From NCBI RefSeq assembly GCF_002080395.1, contig NZ_CP020478.1:172886-236885 (forward strand): DNA of 64,000 bases, in the 5' to 3' direction. The translations under genes and the position numbers were made by a program. The stretch comes from Campylobacter helveticus (GTDB taxonomy: Bacteria > Campylobacterota > Campylobacteria > Campylobacterales > Campylobacteraceae). The notes below the pieces were generated by a model. The model did not search any database. It was given only the letters and a program-made list of their open reading frames with translations, and was not told where the DNA came from. Shown here piece after piece: positions 44,678 through 53,820 of this stretch (position 1 is its first letter; every line of letters starts with the position of its first letter).

Positions 44678-46029
44678 TGTTAAAATCCTTTACTCAAATT
44701 TGTGTCAATTTAGCGTCAAAATGGCTTCCTGATTCTTTTGTTTTAGTGGTTGTTTTGACGCTTTTTGTTTTTTTATCGGTGTTGGGTTTTACAAGTCAAG
44801 AGCCTTTGCAAATCGTGCAAAACTGGGGTAATGGTGCTTGGAATTTACTTGCTTTTTCTATGCAAATGGCTTTAGTGTTAGTTTTAGGGCAAGCCCTAGC
44901 AAGTGCGAAAATCATATCCACTTTTTTGCAAAGACTTGCTGATATACCTAAGGGTTATTTTAGTGCGATTTTGATGGTAAGTTTTCTTGGGCTTGTGGCT
45001 AATCTTATAAATTGGGGATTTGGACTGGTTATATCGGCGATTTTTGCAAAGGAAATTGCAAAAAAAGTTAGGGGTGTGGATTATCGTTTGCTCATTGCGG
45101 CGGCTTATTCTGGTTTTGTGGTGTGGCACGGCGGACTTTCAGGCTCTATACCGCTGACCTTATCGAGTGGAGGCGAAGCTTTATCGAAAAGCACAGCGGG
45201 AATTTTGAGTGAGAGTATCCCTAGCTCTATGACGATATTTTCAAGCTTTAATCTTACCATCATCGCTATTATTGTTTTATGCTTACCTTTTTTACTTGCC
45301 TTTATCCACCCAACTAAAGAGAACACTTTAGAAATTGACAAAAGGCTTTTAGAGCGAGAAAATAAAGACTTAAAGATTATCAATCATAGCAAGGATAAAA
45401 GTTTAGCCGTCTGGCTTGAAAATAGTTTTTTAGTTAGTGTTGCTATTTCTACTTTGGGTTTTGTTTATATCGTGTCGCATTTTGCTAAGGGTGGGGATTT
45501 AGATTTAAATGTTTTAAATATGATTTTTCTATTTTTGGGAATTTTATTACACAAAAAACCTGCCTTGTATATCAAAGCTATCAATACTGCTGCTAAAAAT
45601 GCGGCAGGAATTTTACTGCAATTTCCTTTTTATGCGGGAATTATCGGTATGATGGTCGCTGGTGGGGAGCAGAGTTTGGCAAGTGTGTTATCGCATTTTT
45701 TTATCAGTATTTCAAATTCTAATACTTTTGCACTTTTTGCTTTTTGGAGTGCAGGTTTTGTTAATATTTTTGTGCCATCAGGCGGAGGGCAGTGGGCTGT
45801 GCAAGCGCCGATTATGATACCTGCTGGACTAGAGCTTGGTATAAGTCCTGCGGTAACTTCTATGGCTATTGCTTGGGGAGATGCTTGGACTAATATGATT
45901 CAGCCTTTTTGGGCTTTACCTGCTCTTGCTATTGCGGGACTTGGTGCGAAAGATATTATGGGCTATTGTGTCATCACTCTTCTTTTTACAGGTTTGGTAA
46001 TTAGTCTTGGATTTTTATTTTTGGTTTAA
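44677..46029 (+). CDS. atoE: Short-chain fatty acid transporter, AtoE family
   Basis: The 450-residue inner-membrane protein has about eleven to twelve hydrophobic segments. Family marks include NWGFGLVISAIFAKE, YSGFVVWHGGLSGSIPL near residue 150, and FVPSGGGQWAVQAP near 370. It would import acetoacetate or butyrate for the three enzymes before it. The operon ends in a hairpin at 46025-46056. Confidence 0.9.
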   Translation: MLKSFTQICVNLASKWLPDSFVLVVVLTLFVFLSVLGFTSQEPLQIVQNWGNGAWNLLAFSMQMALVLVLGQALASAKIISTFLQRLADIPKGYFSAILMVSFLGLVANLINWGFGLVISAIFAKEIAKKVRGVDYRLLIAAAYSGFVVWHGGLSGSIPLTLSSGGEALSKSTAGILSESIPSSMTIFSSFNLTIIAIIVLCLPFLLAFIHPTKENTLEIDKRLLERENKDLKIINHSKDKSLAVWLENSFLVSVAISTLGFVYIVSHFAKGGDLDLNVLNMIFLFLGILLHKKPALYIKAINTAAKNAAGILLQFPFYAGIIGMMVAGGEQSLASVLSHFFISISNSNTFALFAFWSAGFVNIFVPSGGGQWAVQAPIMIPAGLELGISPAVTSMAIAWGDAWTNMIQPFWALPALAIAGLGAKDIMGYCVITLLFTGLVISLGFLFLV

Positions 46030-46056
46030 TAGGTGGGTTGAAACTCACTTATTAAA
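46025..46056. terminator. Terminator between atoE and ftsY
   Basis: TTTAATAGGTGGGT and ACTCACTTATTAAA pair over 14 positions with two G-T wobbles around TTGA-like loop bases. It overlaps the atoE stop and lies between two convergent genes. Confidence 0.6.
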
Positions 46057-46104
46057 CTAGGTTATTTTGGAATTTTTTAGTTTATTAGGTTGATGTAGAT
46101 GTGG

Positions 46105-46968
46105 CTATTCAAACATAGGCTCTAAAAGTGTGTCTAAGTAGGCATTTGCGTCAAATTCATATAAATCGTCCATTTTTTCTCCCACACCCACATAAAAAAT
46201 AGGCAGTTCAAGCTCTCTAGCTATGCTAAAAAGTGCGCCTCCCTTTGCTGTGCCATCAAGTTTTGTGATGATAACCCCATCAAGTTTTACTAGCTCATTG
46301 AAAGCTTTTGCTTGTAAAATCCCCGCATTACCTTGTGTGCCGTCAAGCACGAGGATTTTTTTATGCGGAGCACCATCCATAGCTTTAGAGCAAATTCTTA
46401 CGATTTTTTCTAATTCATTGGCTAAATTTTTTTGATTTTGCAATCTTCCAGCCGTATCGAGTATAACCCTATCAAAGTCCCTTGCTTTAGCCTTTGAAAT
46501 GGTATCAAAAGCTACGGCTGATGGGTCGTGTCCTTGATTTGAAAGGACGATTTCAACATTGATTTTTTCAGCCCATAAACGAAGCTGTTCAATTGCCCCT
46601 GCACGAAAAGTATCGCAAGCTCCTAAAATGACTTTTTGATTTTGTTTTTTATATAAATTTGCAAGTTTAGCTATGCTTGTGGTTTTACCTGCTCCATTAA
46701 CGCCTAAGATAAGCTCTACAAAAGGTTTTTGTGTGCTAAATTCAGGTTTTTCATAAAGAAAATATGCCCCCATAACGCGTTTTAAATCATCTTTTTTAAC
46801 CTCTTCGCTCGGCGGTAGATAGTAAATTATTTCCTCAACTATGTCATAACTTACATCCGCTTCAAGCAAAATTTCTTCTAGCAAATCTTTAGAAATCTTG
46901 TTGTTTGCTTTTGTTTTTGTGATGTTTTCTAAAGTTTTTGCTAGGCTTTTTTTAAAAAAATTTAGCAT
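46105..46968 (-). CDS. ftsY: Signal recognition particle receptor FtsY
   Basis: The 287-residue NG-domain GTPase has G1 GVNGAGKTTSIAKLAN near residue 90, DTAGRLQN near 170, and TKLDGTAKGGA near 235. The acidic A domain of E. coli FtsY is absent, as usual in this group. It docks ribosome-SRP complexes at the membrane. Its start meets the stop of the thioredoxin-like gene. Confidence 0.94.
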   Translation of the reverse strand: MLNFFKKSLAKTLENITKTKANNKISKDLLEEILLEADVSYDIVEEIIYYLPPSEEVKKDDLKRVMGAYFLYEKPEFSTQKPFVELILGVNGAGKTTSIAKLANLYKKQNQKVILGACDTFRAGAIEQLRLWAEKINVEIVLSNQGHDPSAVAFDTISKAKARDFDRVILDTAGRLQNQKNLANELEKIVRICSKAMDGAPHKKILVLDGTQGNAGILQAKAFNELVKLDGVIITKLDGTAKGGALFSIARELELPIFYVGVGEKMDDLYEFDANAYLDTLLEPMFE

Positions 46969-47513
46969 TATATCGCCTCTAAAATGTCGATTTCAAGCAT
47001 TTCCACAGGCACAACTCCTAAGTAATGTTTAAATAATTTTCCATCTTTTGCGTATAAAAACATCGTAGGAATTCCATTGATTCCGCCTAAGGCTTTTGCA
47101 AAGAGATAGTTTCCTTCTCCACTAGCTATTTTATAATGCAAATTATTTTGTGCGTTAAAAGCTGCTAAGTCTTCAGGACTTTTATCTTCAAGCAAAATGC
47201 TTATGATTTGGAGCTGGTCTTGATATTTTTCTTTTAATTTATTTAAATGTGGCACTTGAGAAATGCAAGGCTTACACCAAGTTGTAAAAAAGATAAAAAG
47301 CGTAGCCTTATCTTGTGTATCAAACTGCATTTTCCCATCTTTGACTTGGATAAAAAGCGTGGTGCCATCATTTAAGCTTAAGTCAAAATTATAATTTTCT
47401 CCCTGAGTAAAACTTGCTTCAGTTGTAGAATTTAAATCTTTAGCTTCTTTTTCTTCACTACTACACGCTGTGAAAAATAAAAGTAAAATGAGCGTTAAAA
47501 GTATCTTTTGCAT
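46968..47513 (-). CDS. TlpA-like thioredoxin lipoprotein
   Basis: The 181-residue product has a lipobox (LLLFFTACSS, Cys at residue 17) and a thioredoxin fold with the active site TTWCKPCISQVP near 90. The cis-Pro lies in GGINGIPTMF. It should be a membrane-anchored periplasmic disulfide reductase. C. jejuni has the same gene pair (Cj1206c-Cj1207c). Confidence 0.85.
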   Translation of the reverse strand: MQKILLTLILLLFFTACSSEEKEAKDLNSTTEASFTQGENYNFDLSLNDGTTLFIQVKDGKMQFDTQDKATLFIFFTTWCKPCISQVPHLNKLKEKYQDQLQIISILLEDKSPEDLAAFNAQNNLHYKIASGEGNYLFAKALGGINGIPTMFLYAKDGKLFKHYLGVVPVEMLEIDILEAI

Positions 47514-47584
47514 TAAATTTCAAACTTTCCTTTTGTTGTAAAATGCTAAAATTATAACCAAGTAAGAGTAAATAAAGGATTTGT

Positions 47585-48196
47585 ATGCAAAAAGAACTTT
47601 TTAGGCAAGTTCAAAAAAAAAGATTAAAACAAAATGCTAAATTGCACTATAAAAATGATTATTTTATCTTTAAAGAATGTCTTAGAATTATCCGTTTTTA
47701 TAAGGCGAAAAATGTGCTGATTTTTTTGCCACTATCTTATGAACCAAATTTGGTGCGTTTTCGTAGAATTTTGAGTCAAAATTGCAAACTTTTTGCTCCA
47801 TTTATGCAAGATAAAAGTTTAAAGATTGTAAAATTAAGGCTACCTTTTTTTAAAAAAAGGTTTGGGGTTTTAGAGCCAAATAATTCTTTTTTTGATACCA
47901 CGCTTGATGTGGCTTTTGTGCCTGTGATAGGCATAGATAAAGATATGAAAAGAATAGGACACGGCGAGGGTTTTTATGACAGATTTTTCGCAAATTTAAA
48001 ACATAAGCCTTTGGTCGTTTTTGTGCAAAGTATCACAGCTTTGAGTGAAAAAAAAATAACACAAGAATATGATATGAGTGCAAATTTTTATCTAAGCCCT
48101 TATAGAAAATATTTTAAGAGAGATTTAAAAAATGATAGCATTAACCGCATTTATCGCCGTTTTAATCGGTGTGGGACTTGGGTATTTAGTCGCTAA
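47585..48196 (+). CDS. 5-formyltetrahydrofolate cyclo-ligase family protein
   Basis: The 203-residue protein has a basic N-terminus (KKRLKQNAKLHYKND), VLIFLPLSYEPN, and the ATP/folate signature RIGHGEGFYDRFF near 135. It converts 5-formyl-THF to 5,10-methenyl-THF. The last 22 codons overlap the start of rny in another frame by 65 bases. Confidence 0.85.
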   Translation: MQKELFRQVQKKRLKQNAKLHYKNDYFIFKECLRIIRFYKAKNVLIFLPLSYEPNLVRFRRILSQNCKLFAPFMQDKSLKIVKLRLPFFKKRFGVLEPNNSFFDTTLDVAFVPVIGIDKDMKRIGHGEGFYDRFFANLKHKPLVVFVQSITALSEKKITQEYDMSANFYLSPYRKYFKRDLKNDSINRIYRRFNRCGTWVFSR

Positions 48197-49682
48197 GAAA
48201 ATCAATGACGCCAAACACGAAATTTTTATCACACAAGCAAAAGCAAAGGCAAAAGCCATAGAATACGAAGCCGAGCTTGTTTTAAAAGATGCGAAAAATT
48301 CCGTTTTAAATGCCGAACTTGAAGCAAAAAAGCGTTACGAGGAAAAAGCACATAAGAATCAAAAAGATTTTAACCATAAGCTTGATGAGCTACATAAAAA
48401 AGAGCAAAAACTTTCACGCTATGAAGAACAGGTGCGTGTGCAAGAAGAAGAGATTGCTAAAAATAAAAGAGAAATGCAAGACTTACGCGATGATAGTTTA
48501 AAGCTTAAAAAGCTTTATCAAGATAAGCTTGATGAGACTTTAAGGGTGCTTGAGCATTCTGCTGGTTTAACGCAAAATGAGGCTAAAAATTTACTTTTAA
48601 AAAAGGTTGAGGAAAGCTCACGTGCTGAAATCGCTCACATCGTGCGTAAATATGAAGAGGAAGCGAAAAGTGAGGCAAAGAGAAAGGCAAATTATATCAT
48701 CGCTCAAGCGACTTCGCGTTTTGCTGGGGAATTTGCTGCGGAAAGACTTATTAATGTTATTAACATTAAAAGCGATGAGTTAAAGGGTAGGATTATCGGC
48801 AAAGAGGGGCGTAATGTTAAAACTCTTGAAATGGTTTTAGGGGTGGATATTATCATTGATGATACCCCGGGTGCTATTATAGTGAGTTGTTTTAATCTCT
48901 ACCGCCGTGCCATTGCGACTAAGGTGATTGAACTTTTGGTCGAAGATGGACGCATACAACCTGCACGCATTGAAGAAATTTATGAAAAAGTTTGTAAAGA
49001 ATTTGAAAATAGTATTTTGGAAGAGGGACAAACTATCATTATGGATTTGGGGCTTGGCAAAATGCATCCTGAAATCGCCAAGCTCATCGGTAAGCTCAAA
49101 TACCGCGCAAGTTATGGACAAAACGCCCTTGCGCATTCTTTGGAGGTTGCACATTTGGCGGGTATTATTGCGGCTGAGTGTGGAGGCGATGAGACTTTAG
49201 CAAGAAGGGCGGGAATTTTACACGATATAGGCAAGGCTTTAACTCACGATTTTGAAGGCTCTCATGTGGATTTAGGGGCGGAGCTTTGTAAGCGTTATAA
49301 AGAACATCCAGCGGTGATTAACGCTATTTACGCACACCACGGACACGAAGATGCTTTAAGTATAGAATGTGCCGCCGTTTGCACGGCTGATACGCTAAGT
49401 GCGGCAAGACCTGGTGCTAGACGCGAAGTTTTAGAAGCTTTTTTAAAGAGGGTAAATGAGCTTGAGGACATTGCTAAGAGTAAAGAAGGCATTAAAAACG
49501 CTTATGCGATTAATGCTGGGCGTGAGATTAGGGTGATTGCAAATGCAAAGCTTGTTAATGACGATGAAGCGACACTTTTAGCAAAAGAAATTGCTGCTGA
49601 GATACAAGAGAAAATGCAATATCCGGGCGAAATTAAAGTTAATGTCATACGCGAATTAAGAGCTGTAGAATACGCTAAATAG
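48132..49682 (+). CDS. rny: Ribonuclease Y
   Basis: The 516-residue membrane endoribonuclease has one N-terminal membrane helix (ALTAFIAVLIGVGLGYLV), a long coiled coil to about residue 200, a KH domain (GRIIGKEGRNVKTLE), and an HD domain with HSLEVAHLA and HDIGKALTHD. Length and order are canonical. It starts inside the preceding gene (65-base overlap), as expected from the shared C. jejuni layout (Cj1208-Cj1209). Confidence 0.95.
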   Translation: MIALTAFIAVLIGVGLGYLVAKKINDAKHEIFITQAKAKAKAIEYEAELVLKDAKNSVLNAELEAKKRYEEKAHKNQKDFNHKLDELHKKEQKLSRYEEQVRVQEEEIAKNKREMQDLRDDSLKLKKLYQDKLDETLRVLEHSAGLTQNEAKNLLLKKVEESSRAEIAHIVRKYEEEAKSEAKRKANYIIAQATSRFAGEFAAERLINVINIKSDELKGRIIGKEGRNVKTLEMVLGVDIIIDDTPGAIIVSCFNLYRRAIATKVIELLVEDGRIQPARIEEIYEKVCKEFENSILEEGQTIIMDLGLGKMHPEIAKLIGKLKYRASYGQNALAHSLEVAHLAGIIAAECGGDETLARRAGILHDIGKALTHDFEGSHVDLGAELCKRYKEHPAVINAIYAHHGHEDALSIECAAVCTADTLSAARPGARREVLEAFLKRVNELEDIAKSKEGIKNAYAINAGREIRVIANAKLVNDDEATLLAKEIAAEIQEKMQYPGEIKVNVIRELRAVEYAK

Positions 49683-49689
49683 GACATTT

Positions 49690-50247
49690 ATGCAAGATAT
49701 GATTGATACGCTTTTGCGTTATGGTTATGTGATTTTATTTGTTTATTCTCTGGGAGGGGGAATGGTAGGAATTTTAGCGGCTGGAGTTTTAAGCTCACTT
49801 GGTAAAATGGAGCTTCAATGGTGTATTTTGGTTGCTTTTGTTGCGAATACTTTAGGCTCGACCTTGCTTTATATGATGGGAAAATATGGCAAAAAAGACT
49901 TAATGCCTTATTTTAAAAAACATCGCCGCAAACTTGCTCTTGCTATGCTTAAAATGAAGCAATACGGCACAACCTTACTCTTTATTCAAAAATTTGTTTA
50001 TGGTTTAAAAACCTTTATCCCCATAGCTGCAGCTCTTGCGAAGTATGATTTTAAAAAATTTCTTATCGTTAATACTTTAGCAAGTTTGCTTTGGGCTGGA
50101 ATTTTAGGCTATGTGGCTTTTAGTTTTGGATATTTAGTCGAAAAAATCTTTGAGGAATTTGGGCGTTATAGTTACGCTACGCCTTTATTTTTAGTGGTTT
50201 TAGTTGCACTTATTTGGTTTTATCTCGTGCGTTTTTCTAAAAAATAA
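49690..50247 (+). CDS. DedA-family membrane protein
   Basis: The 185-residue protein has four to five hydrophobic segments and the DedA pattern: GGGMVGILAAGVLSSLG at the start, and FIQKFVYGLKTFIPIAAALAK near residue 105 with the conserved basic and Pro residues. DedA proteins are linked to lipid carrier or phospholipid flipping. It overlaps comEC by one base. Confidence 0.8.
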   Translation: MQDMIDTLLRYGYVILFVYSLGGGMVGILAAGVLSSLGKMELQWCILVAFVANTLGSTLLYMMGKYGKKDLMPYFKKHRRKLALAMLKMKQYGTTLLFIQKFVYGLKTFIPIAAALAKYDFKKFLIVNTLASLLWAGILGYVAFSFGYLVEKIFEEFGRYSYATPLFLVVLVALIWFYLVRFSKK

Positions 50248-51500
50248 TGCTTCTTAGAAATTCTTTTTTGACATCTTTAAAAGAATTTCTTTTTTTAATC
50301 TTAGCTTGTGGGCTTATCTTTCTTTTTAATGTAACTTTAGAATATCAAAAATTTTTAAACTTTAAAGAGCAAAAACACTTTTTCATTAAAGAAGCAAAGC
50401 TTGAAAATATTTATGCGAAATTTAAGAAAAATGGCAAAAAATATTTTGTTTTAAAACTAAAGGCGAGGGATTTTAATTTTTACACGACCACTTATAAGGA
50501 TTTAAATTTAAGTAAAAATGAGCTTTTAAGTTTAAAAATTATTAATGAAGATGTCAATTTTAAGGACTATCTTGCTAAAAGTTTCTATGCTCCAAGTTAT
50601 GATTTTGAAATCCTATCTAAACCTAAAGAAAACGCTATTATAAGCTATTTTTTAAATCAGCATAAAAATGAAAAAATGCAGGAATTTTACGGGGCTTTAT
50701 TTTTTGCTAAGAGTATTTCAAAAGAATTAAGAAATGATGTGAATCATTATGGTATCGCGCATTTAATTGCTATTAGTGGTTATCATATTGGACTTTTGTT
50801 TAGTTTAATCTTCTTTCTTCTAGCTCCACTTTATAGCTTTTTTCAAAAGCGTTATTTTCCCTACCGCAATTTAAGATTTGATTTGAGCATTTTTATTTTT
50901 ATCTTGCTTTTTGCTTATGCGTATTTGATAGGCTTTGTGCCGAGCTTTACGCGTTCTTTGGTGATGGCACTTTTTGGGTTTTATTTACTCATTAAAAATA
51001 TTAAAATTTTGAGCTTTTTTAACTTATTTTTATGTGTTTTAATCTGCATTAGTCTTTATCCAAATTTGCTTTTTAGTGTGGGATTTTTCTTTTCTGTTTT
51101 GGGGGTTTTTTATATTTTTTTATATTTACATCATTTTGCAAAATTCTTTAGCACTTTTGTGAATCTTGTTTTGGTCAATGTTTGGACTTTTTTGATGATG
51201 ATTATCCCTGTGCTTTATTTTTTCCCGCTTATTTCTTATCAGCAGTTTTTGGCTATCTTTTTAAGTCTTATTTTTGTGCTTTTTTATCCTTTGGTTTTAT
51301 TTCTACATCTCATAAATTTAGGTTTTGTGTTAGATGAAGTGCTGCTTAGTTTTTTCGCTTTTAAGTTCCATTCCACAAATTGTATTGTGCCTTTTTGGGC
51401 TTTTTGCACTTATCTTTTATTTAGTTTGCTTGGAATTCGTTTTAGAGCTTTGGCGTTTTTTTGCATTTTGCTTAATCTTATCCCCTTCATTTTCATTTAA
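50247..51500 (+). CDS. comEC: ComEC/Rec2 competence channel protein
   Basis: The 417-residue protein has an N-terminal soluble part and a competence domain with HLIAISGYHIGLLFSL near residue 172 and FVPSFTRSLVMALFGFYL. It has seven to nine membrane segments and lacks the C-terminal beta-lactamase domain of long ComEC, as do other campylobacters. It should carry transforming DNA through the inner membrane. Its 3' end overlaps the convergent YihY gene by 84 bases. Confidence 0.87.
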   Translation: MLLRNSFLTSLKEFLFLILACGLIFLFNVTLEYQKFLNFKEQKHFFIKEAKLENIYAKFKKNGKKYFVLKLKARDFNFYTTTYKDLNLSKNELLSLKIINEDVNFKDYLAKSFYAPSYDFEILSKPKENAIISYFLNQHKNEKMQEFYGALFFAKSISKELRNDVNHYGIAHLIAISGYHIGLLFSLIFFLLAPLYSFFQKRYFPYRNLRFDLSIFIFILLFAYAYLIGFVPSFTRSLVMALFGFYLLIKNIKILSFFNLFLCVLICISLYPNLLFSVGFFFSVLGVFYIFLYLHHFAKFFSTFVNLVLVNVWTFLMMIIPVLYFFPLISYQQFLAIFLSLIFVLFYPLVLFLHLINLGFVLDEVLLSFFAFKFHSTNCIVPFWAFCTYLLFSLLGIRFRALAFFCILLNLIPFIFI

Positions 51501-52250
51501 AAAAAAGCAAATTTTAAGTCCAAAAAGATAAATCACCCAAGAAATATAAATCCAAATAAAAAAGAAAAGTATGGTCGAAAATGAGCCATAAACACTGGCA
51601 TAAGTTTTATTATACACTATATAATAGACAAATAAATTTTTACCTATATACCAAATAGCCCCCGCACAAAAGGAAGTAAGGGCAAGATTTTTAAGACTTA
51701 CTTGATGCAATGAACTTGAATATGAGATAAAAAATAAAGCCCAAATGATAACAAAGGGTAAAATTTCAAAAAAATTAAAACCTATGTGATAATCATCTAA
51801 AGTTTGCTGGATAAAAGAAGAAATGTAAAAACTAAGTCCTAGCCCAAGTGGCACAAGAGTAAGTAGTGTCCAATAAGAGCTAATGCTCGCCCAAAGTCCT
51901 TTTGGCTCACTTTGACTGATGCGATTTGCTACAAAATCATAACCCGAAAAGAAAGCAAGCGAAGTAAAAGCCATAGCGATAAGTCCCATTATGCCTAAAT
52001 TTACACTATTTTTTAAAAAGGTGTCTAAATATCCAGCGACTAAGTCCTGCTGTGCGGGGATTAAAAAGGTGAAAATCACGCTTTTTGCTTTTTCATAATG
52101 CGCCTCAAAGCTTGGAATTTGCGTAAAGACAGAAAAACAGACAAATAAAATAGGAATGAGTGAAAGAATGGAATAAAAGCTAAGAGCTGCGGAATAATTT
52201 AAAATTTCTCTATCTCTTAAAGTTAGCAAAAGTTTGAAAATACGCTTCAT
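51417..52250 (-). CDS. YihY/BrkB-family membrane protein
   Basis: The 277-residue protein has six membrane segments. Family marks include YSAALSFYSILSLIPIL near residue 20 and YKTYASVYGSFSTILFFFIWIY near 220. It was once annotated as ribonuclease BN, which is now doubted for this family; role unknown. The lysine-rich tail is encoded in the 84 bases shared with comEC on the other strand. Confidence 0.82.
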   Translation of the reverse strand: MKRIFKLLLTLRDREILNYSAALSFYSILSLIPILFVCFSVFTQIPSFEAHYEKAKSVIFTFLIPAQQDLVAGYLDTFLKNSVNLGIMGLIAMAFTSLAFFSGYDFVANRISQSEPKGLWASISSYWTLLTLVPLGLGLSFYISSFIQQTLDDYHIGFNFFEILPFVIIWALFFISYSSSLHQVSLKNLALTSFCAGAIWYIGKNLFVYYIVYNKTYASVYGSFSTILFFFIWIYISWVIYLFGLKICFFLNENEGDKIKQNAKKRQSSKTNSKQTK

Positions 52251-52275
52251 TTAAATCCTTATTAGCAAAATTTAG

Positions 52276-53055
52276 TTAAAACCAGCCAAGTTTTTTCATT
52301 AAAGAGTAAGCTGTCATCGCTATCGAGGTGGCATAAACAAGAAGTAAAATTTTAAAATGTGAAGAAATTTGCATTTTTTCTATGATTTTAATCCCCATAA
52401 AAACGCCTATCATCGAGGCTATACCTACGATAAAACCTTTTTGTGCGAGTTCAAAATTGATGATGTTTGCATTGATGAAAGAAAGAAGTCCAGCAAAGGA
52501 AGCAAATACAACAAAAAAGAGAGAAATAGGCACGACTTTTTTGCTATCATACCCTAGAAAATAAGCCAAAATAGGGGCGATTAAAAGTCCTCCACCTATA
52601 CCTAAAGATATGGCAAAAATTCCCGTAAAAGTTCCAGCGGCAAACAAAATGAAATTTTTAGAAAATTGACTTCTTTTTGCGTGATGTGTTGTGTTTTTAA
52701 CCCCAAGGGCATATTTTAGAAAGAAAGCAAAACTTACACATAAAAATATCGCCGTTAGGGCAATATCACTAAGATGACTGACTAAAATTCCGCTAAAACT
52801 TGCCCCAAAAAGTCCGCCAAGTCCTATATAAATGCCATCTTTAAAATCAAGATTTTTCTTTTTATGATTAAGATAAGAGCCAAAAAGTGCCGCGAAAATC
52901 ATCTGCACAACAGAAATTGCCACTGCGTGATGTGAGCTAACGCCTAAAGAAAGCATAGTTGGGACAATTATCATTCCTCCACCTATGCCAAAAAGCCCAG
53001 AAGCTATGCCAGAAATTATCCCCACTAAAAAATAGGGCAAATCTGTTAAATCCAT
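52276..53055 (-). CDS. TauE/SafE-family permease
   Basis: About 259 residues with eight hydrophobic segments and an internal duplication of GLFGIGGGMIIVPTM (N half) and ISLGIGGGLLIAPIL (C half). The family exports sulfoacetate or other organic anions; substrate unknown. I take the third codon of the open frame (ATG 53055) as start because AAAGGA then has proper spacing. Confidence 0.82.
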   Translation of the reverse strand: MDLTDLPYFLVGIISGIASGLFGIGGGMIIVPTMLSLGVSSHHAVAISVVQMIFAALFGSYLNHKKKNLDFKDGIYIGLGGLFGASFSGILVSHLSDIALTAIFLCVSFAFFLKYALGVKNTTHHAKRSQFSKNFILFAAGTFTGIFAISLGIGGGLLIAPILAYFLGYDSKKVVPISLFFVVFASFAGLLSFINANIINFELAQKGFIVGIASMIGVFMGIKIIEKMQISSHFKILLLVYATSIAMTAYSLMKKLGWF

Positions 53056-53200
53056 CACCATCCTTTTATAAAATGAGGATTTTACAAAAAAGCAATTAAA
53101 ATAGTCTTTAAATTTGTAGGATTACCTCAAAGCTTAGTGTGAAAATTTATACAGCGTAAAAGGGAAACTTAAACTAAGCAAAATTAAAGTTCTATTTAAG

Positions 53201-53206
53201 TATAAT
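53201..53206 (+). promoter_or_regulatory. -10 box of the rpmJ-rplQ operon
   Basis: TATAAT preceded by a T/A-rich stretch, 124 bases before rpmJ. It leaves a leader of roughly 115 bases. Confidence 0.6.
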
Positions 53207-53310
53207 TCGCATTTTTGTGAGTCACTTTGCAAAAAAAGTATTTTCAAAATTTGGCATTTGTTTTGAAAATAGTTGGCTTAAGCCTCGCTCACAGGAAATA
53301 AAATGCGAAT
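53205..53310 (+). promoter_or_regulatory. Structured leader upstream of rpmJ
   Basis: Nested inverted repeats: ATTCGCATTTT (53205) with AAAATGCGAAT (53300), TGTGAG (53216) with CTCACA (53288), and an inner perfect hairpin ATTTTCAAAA (53240) with TTTTGAAAAT (53261). The palindrome GGCTTAAGCC lies at 53275. This may be an RNA control element, for example a ribosomal-protein binding site; the outermost arm overlaps the -10 box, so it could instead be a DNA site. Confidence 0.45.
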
Positions 53311-53329
53311 TTATTTAAGGAGCTTGACG

Positions 53330-53443
53330 ATGAAAGTTAGACCTTCCGTTAAGAAGATGTGCGACAAGTGCAAGGTGGTGCGCCGTAAGGGCGTTGTTCG
53401 CATTATTTGCGAAAATCCAAAACATAAACAAAGACAAGGATAA
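53330..53443 (+). CDS. rpmJ: Ribosomal protein L36
   Basis: The 37-residue protein (starting [20 protein letters not shown]) keeps the zinc ligands CxxC, Cys27 and His32, so it is the zinc-binding form. AAGGAG lies eight bases before the ATG. It heads the operon. infA, which often precedes it, is not here. Confidence 0.96.
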
Positions 53444-53445
53444 AT

Positions 53446-53811
53446 ATGGCTCGTATTGCAGGTGTTGATTTACCAAAGAAAAAGAGGGTTGAGTATGGTT
53501 TGACATACATTTATGGTATAGGGCTTTTCACTTCAAGAAAGATTCTGGATAAAACAGGAATTTCTTATGATAAAAGGGTACATGAGTTAAGTGAAGATGA
53601 GGCAGCAGCTATCCGTAAAGAAATCCAAGAAAACTATATGGTTGAAGGGGATTTGAGAAAACAAGTAGCTATGGATATCAAGGCTTTGATGGATTTGGGA
53701 AGTTTTAGAGGCTTAAGACATAGAAAAGGTCTTCCTGTGCGTGGGCAAAAAACAAAAACTAATGCTAGAACACGCAAAGGCAAGAGAAAAACCGTAGGCG
53801 CGAAATCATAA
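53446..53811 (+). CDS. rpsM: Ribosomal protein S13
   Basis: The 121-residue head protein of the 30S subunit starts [19 protein letters not shown] and ends in the basic tail [16 protein letters not shown] that contacts tRNA. Normal length, two bases after rpmJ. Confidence 0.97.
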   Translation: MARIAGVDLPKKKRVEYGLTYIYGIGLFTSRKILDKTGISYDKRVHELSEDEAAAIRKEIQENYMVEGDLRKQVAMDIKALMDLGSFRGLRHRKGLPVRGQKTKTNARTRKGKRKTVGAKS

Positions 53812-53820
53812 GGATAGAGA

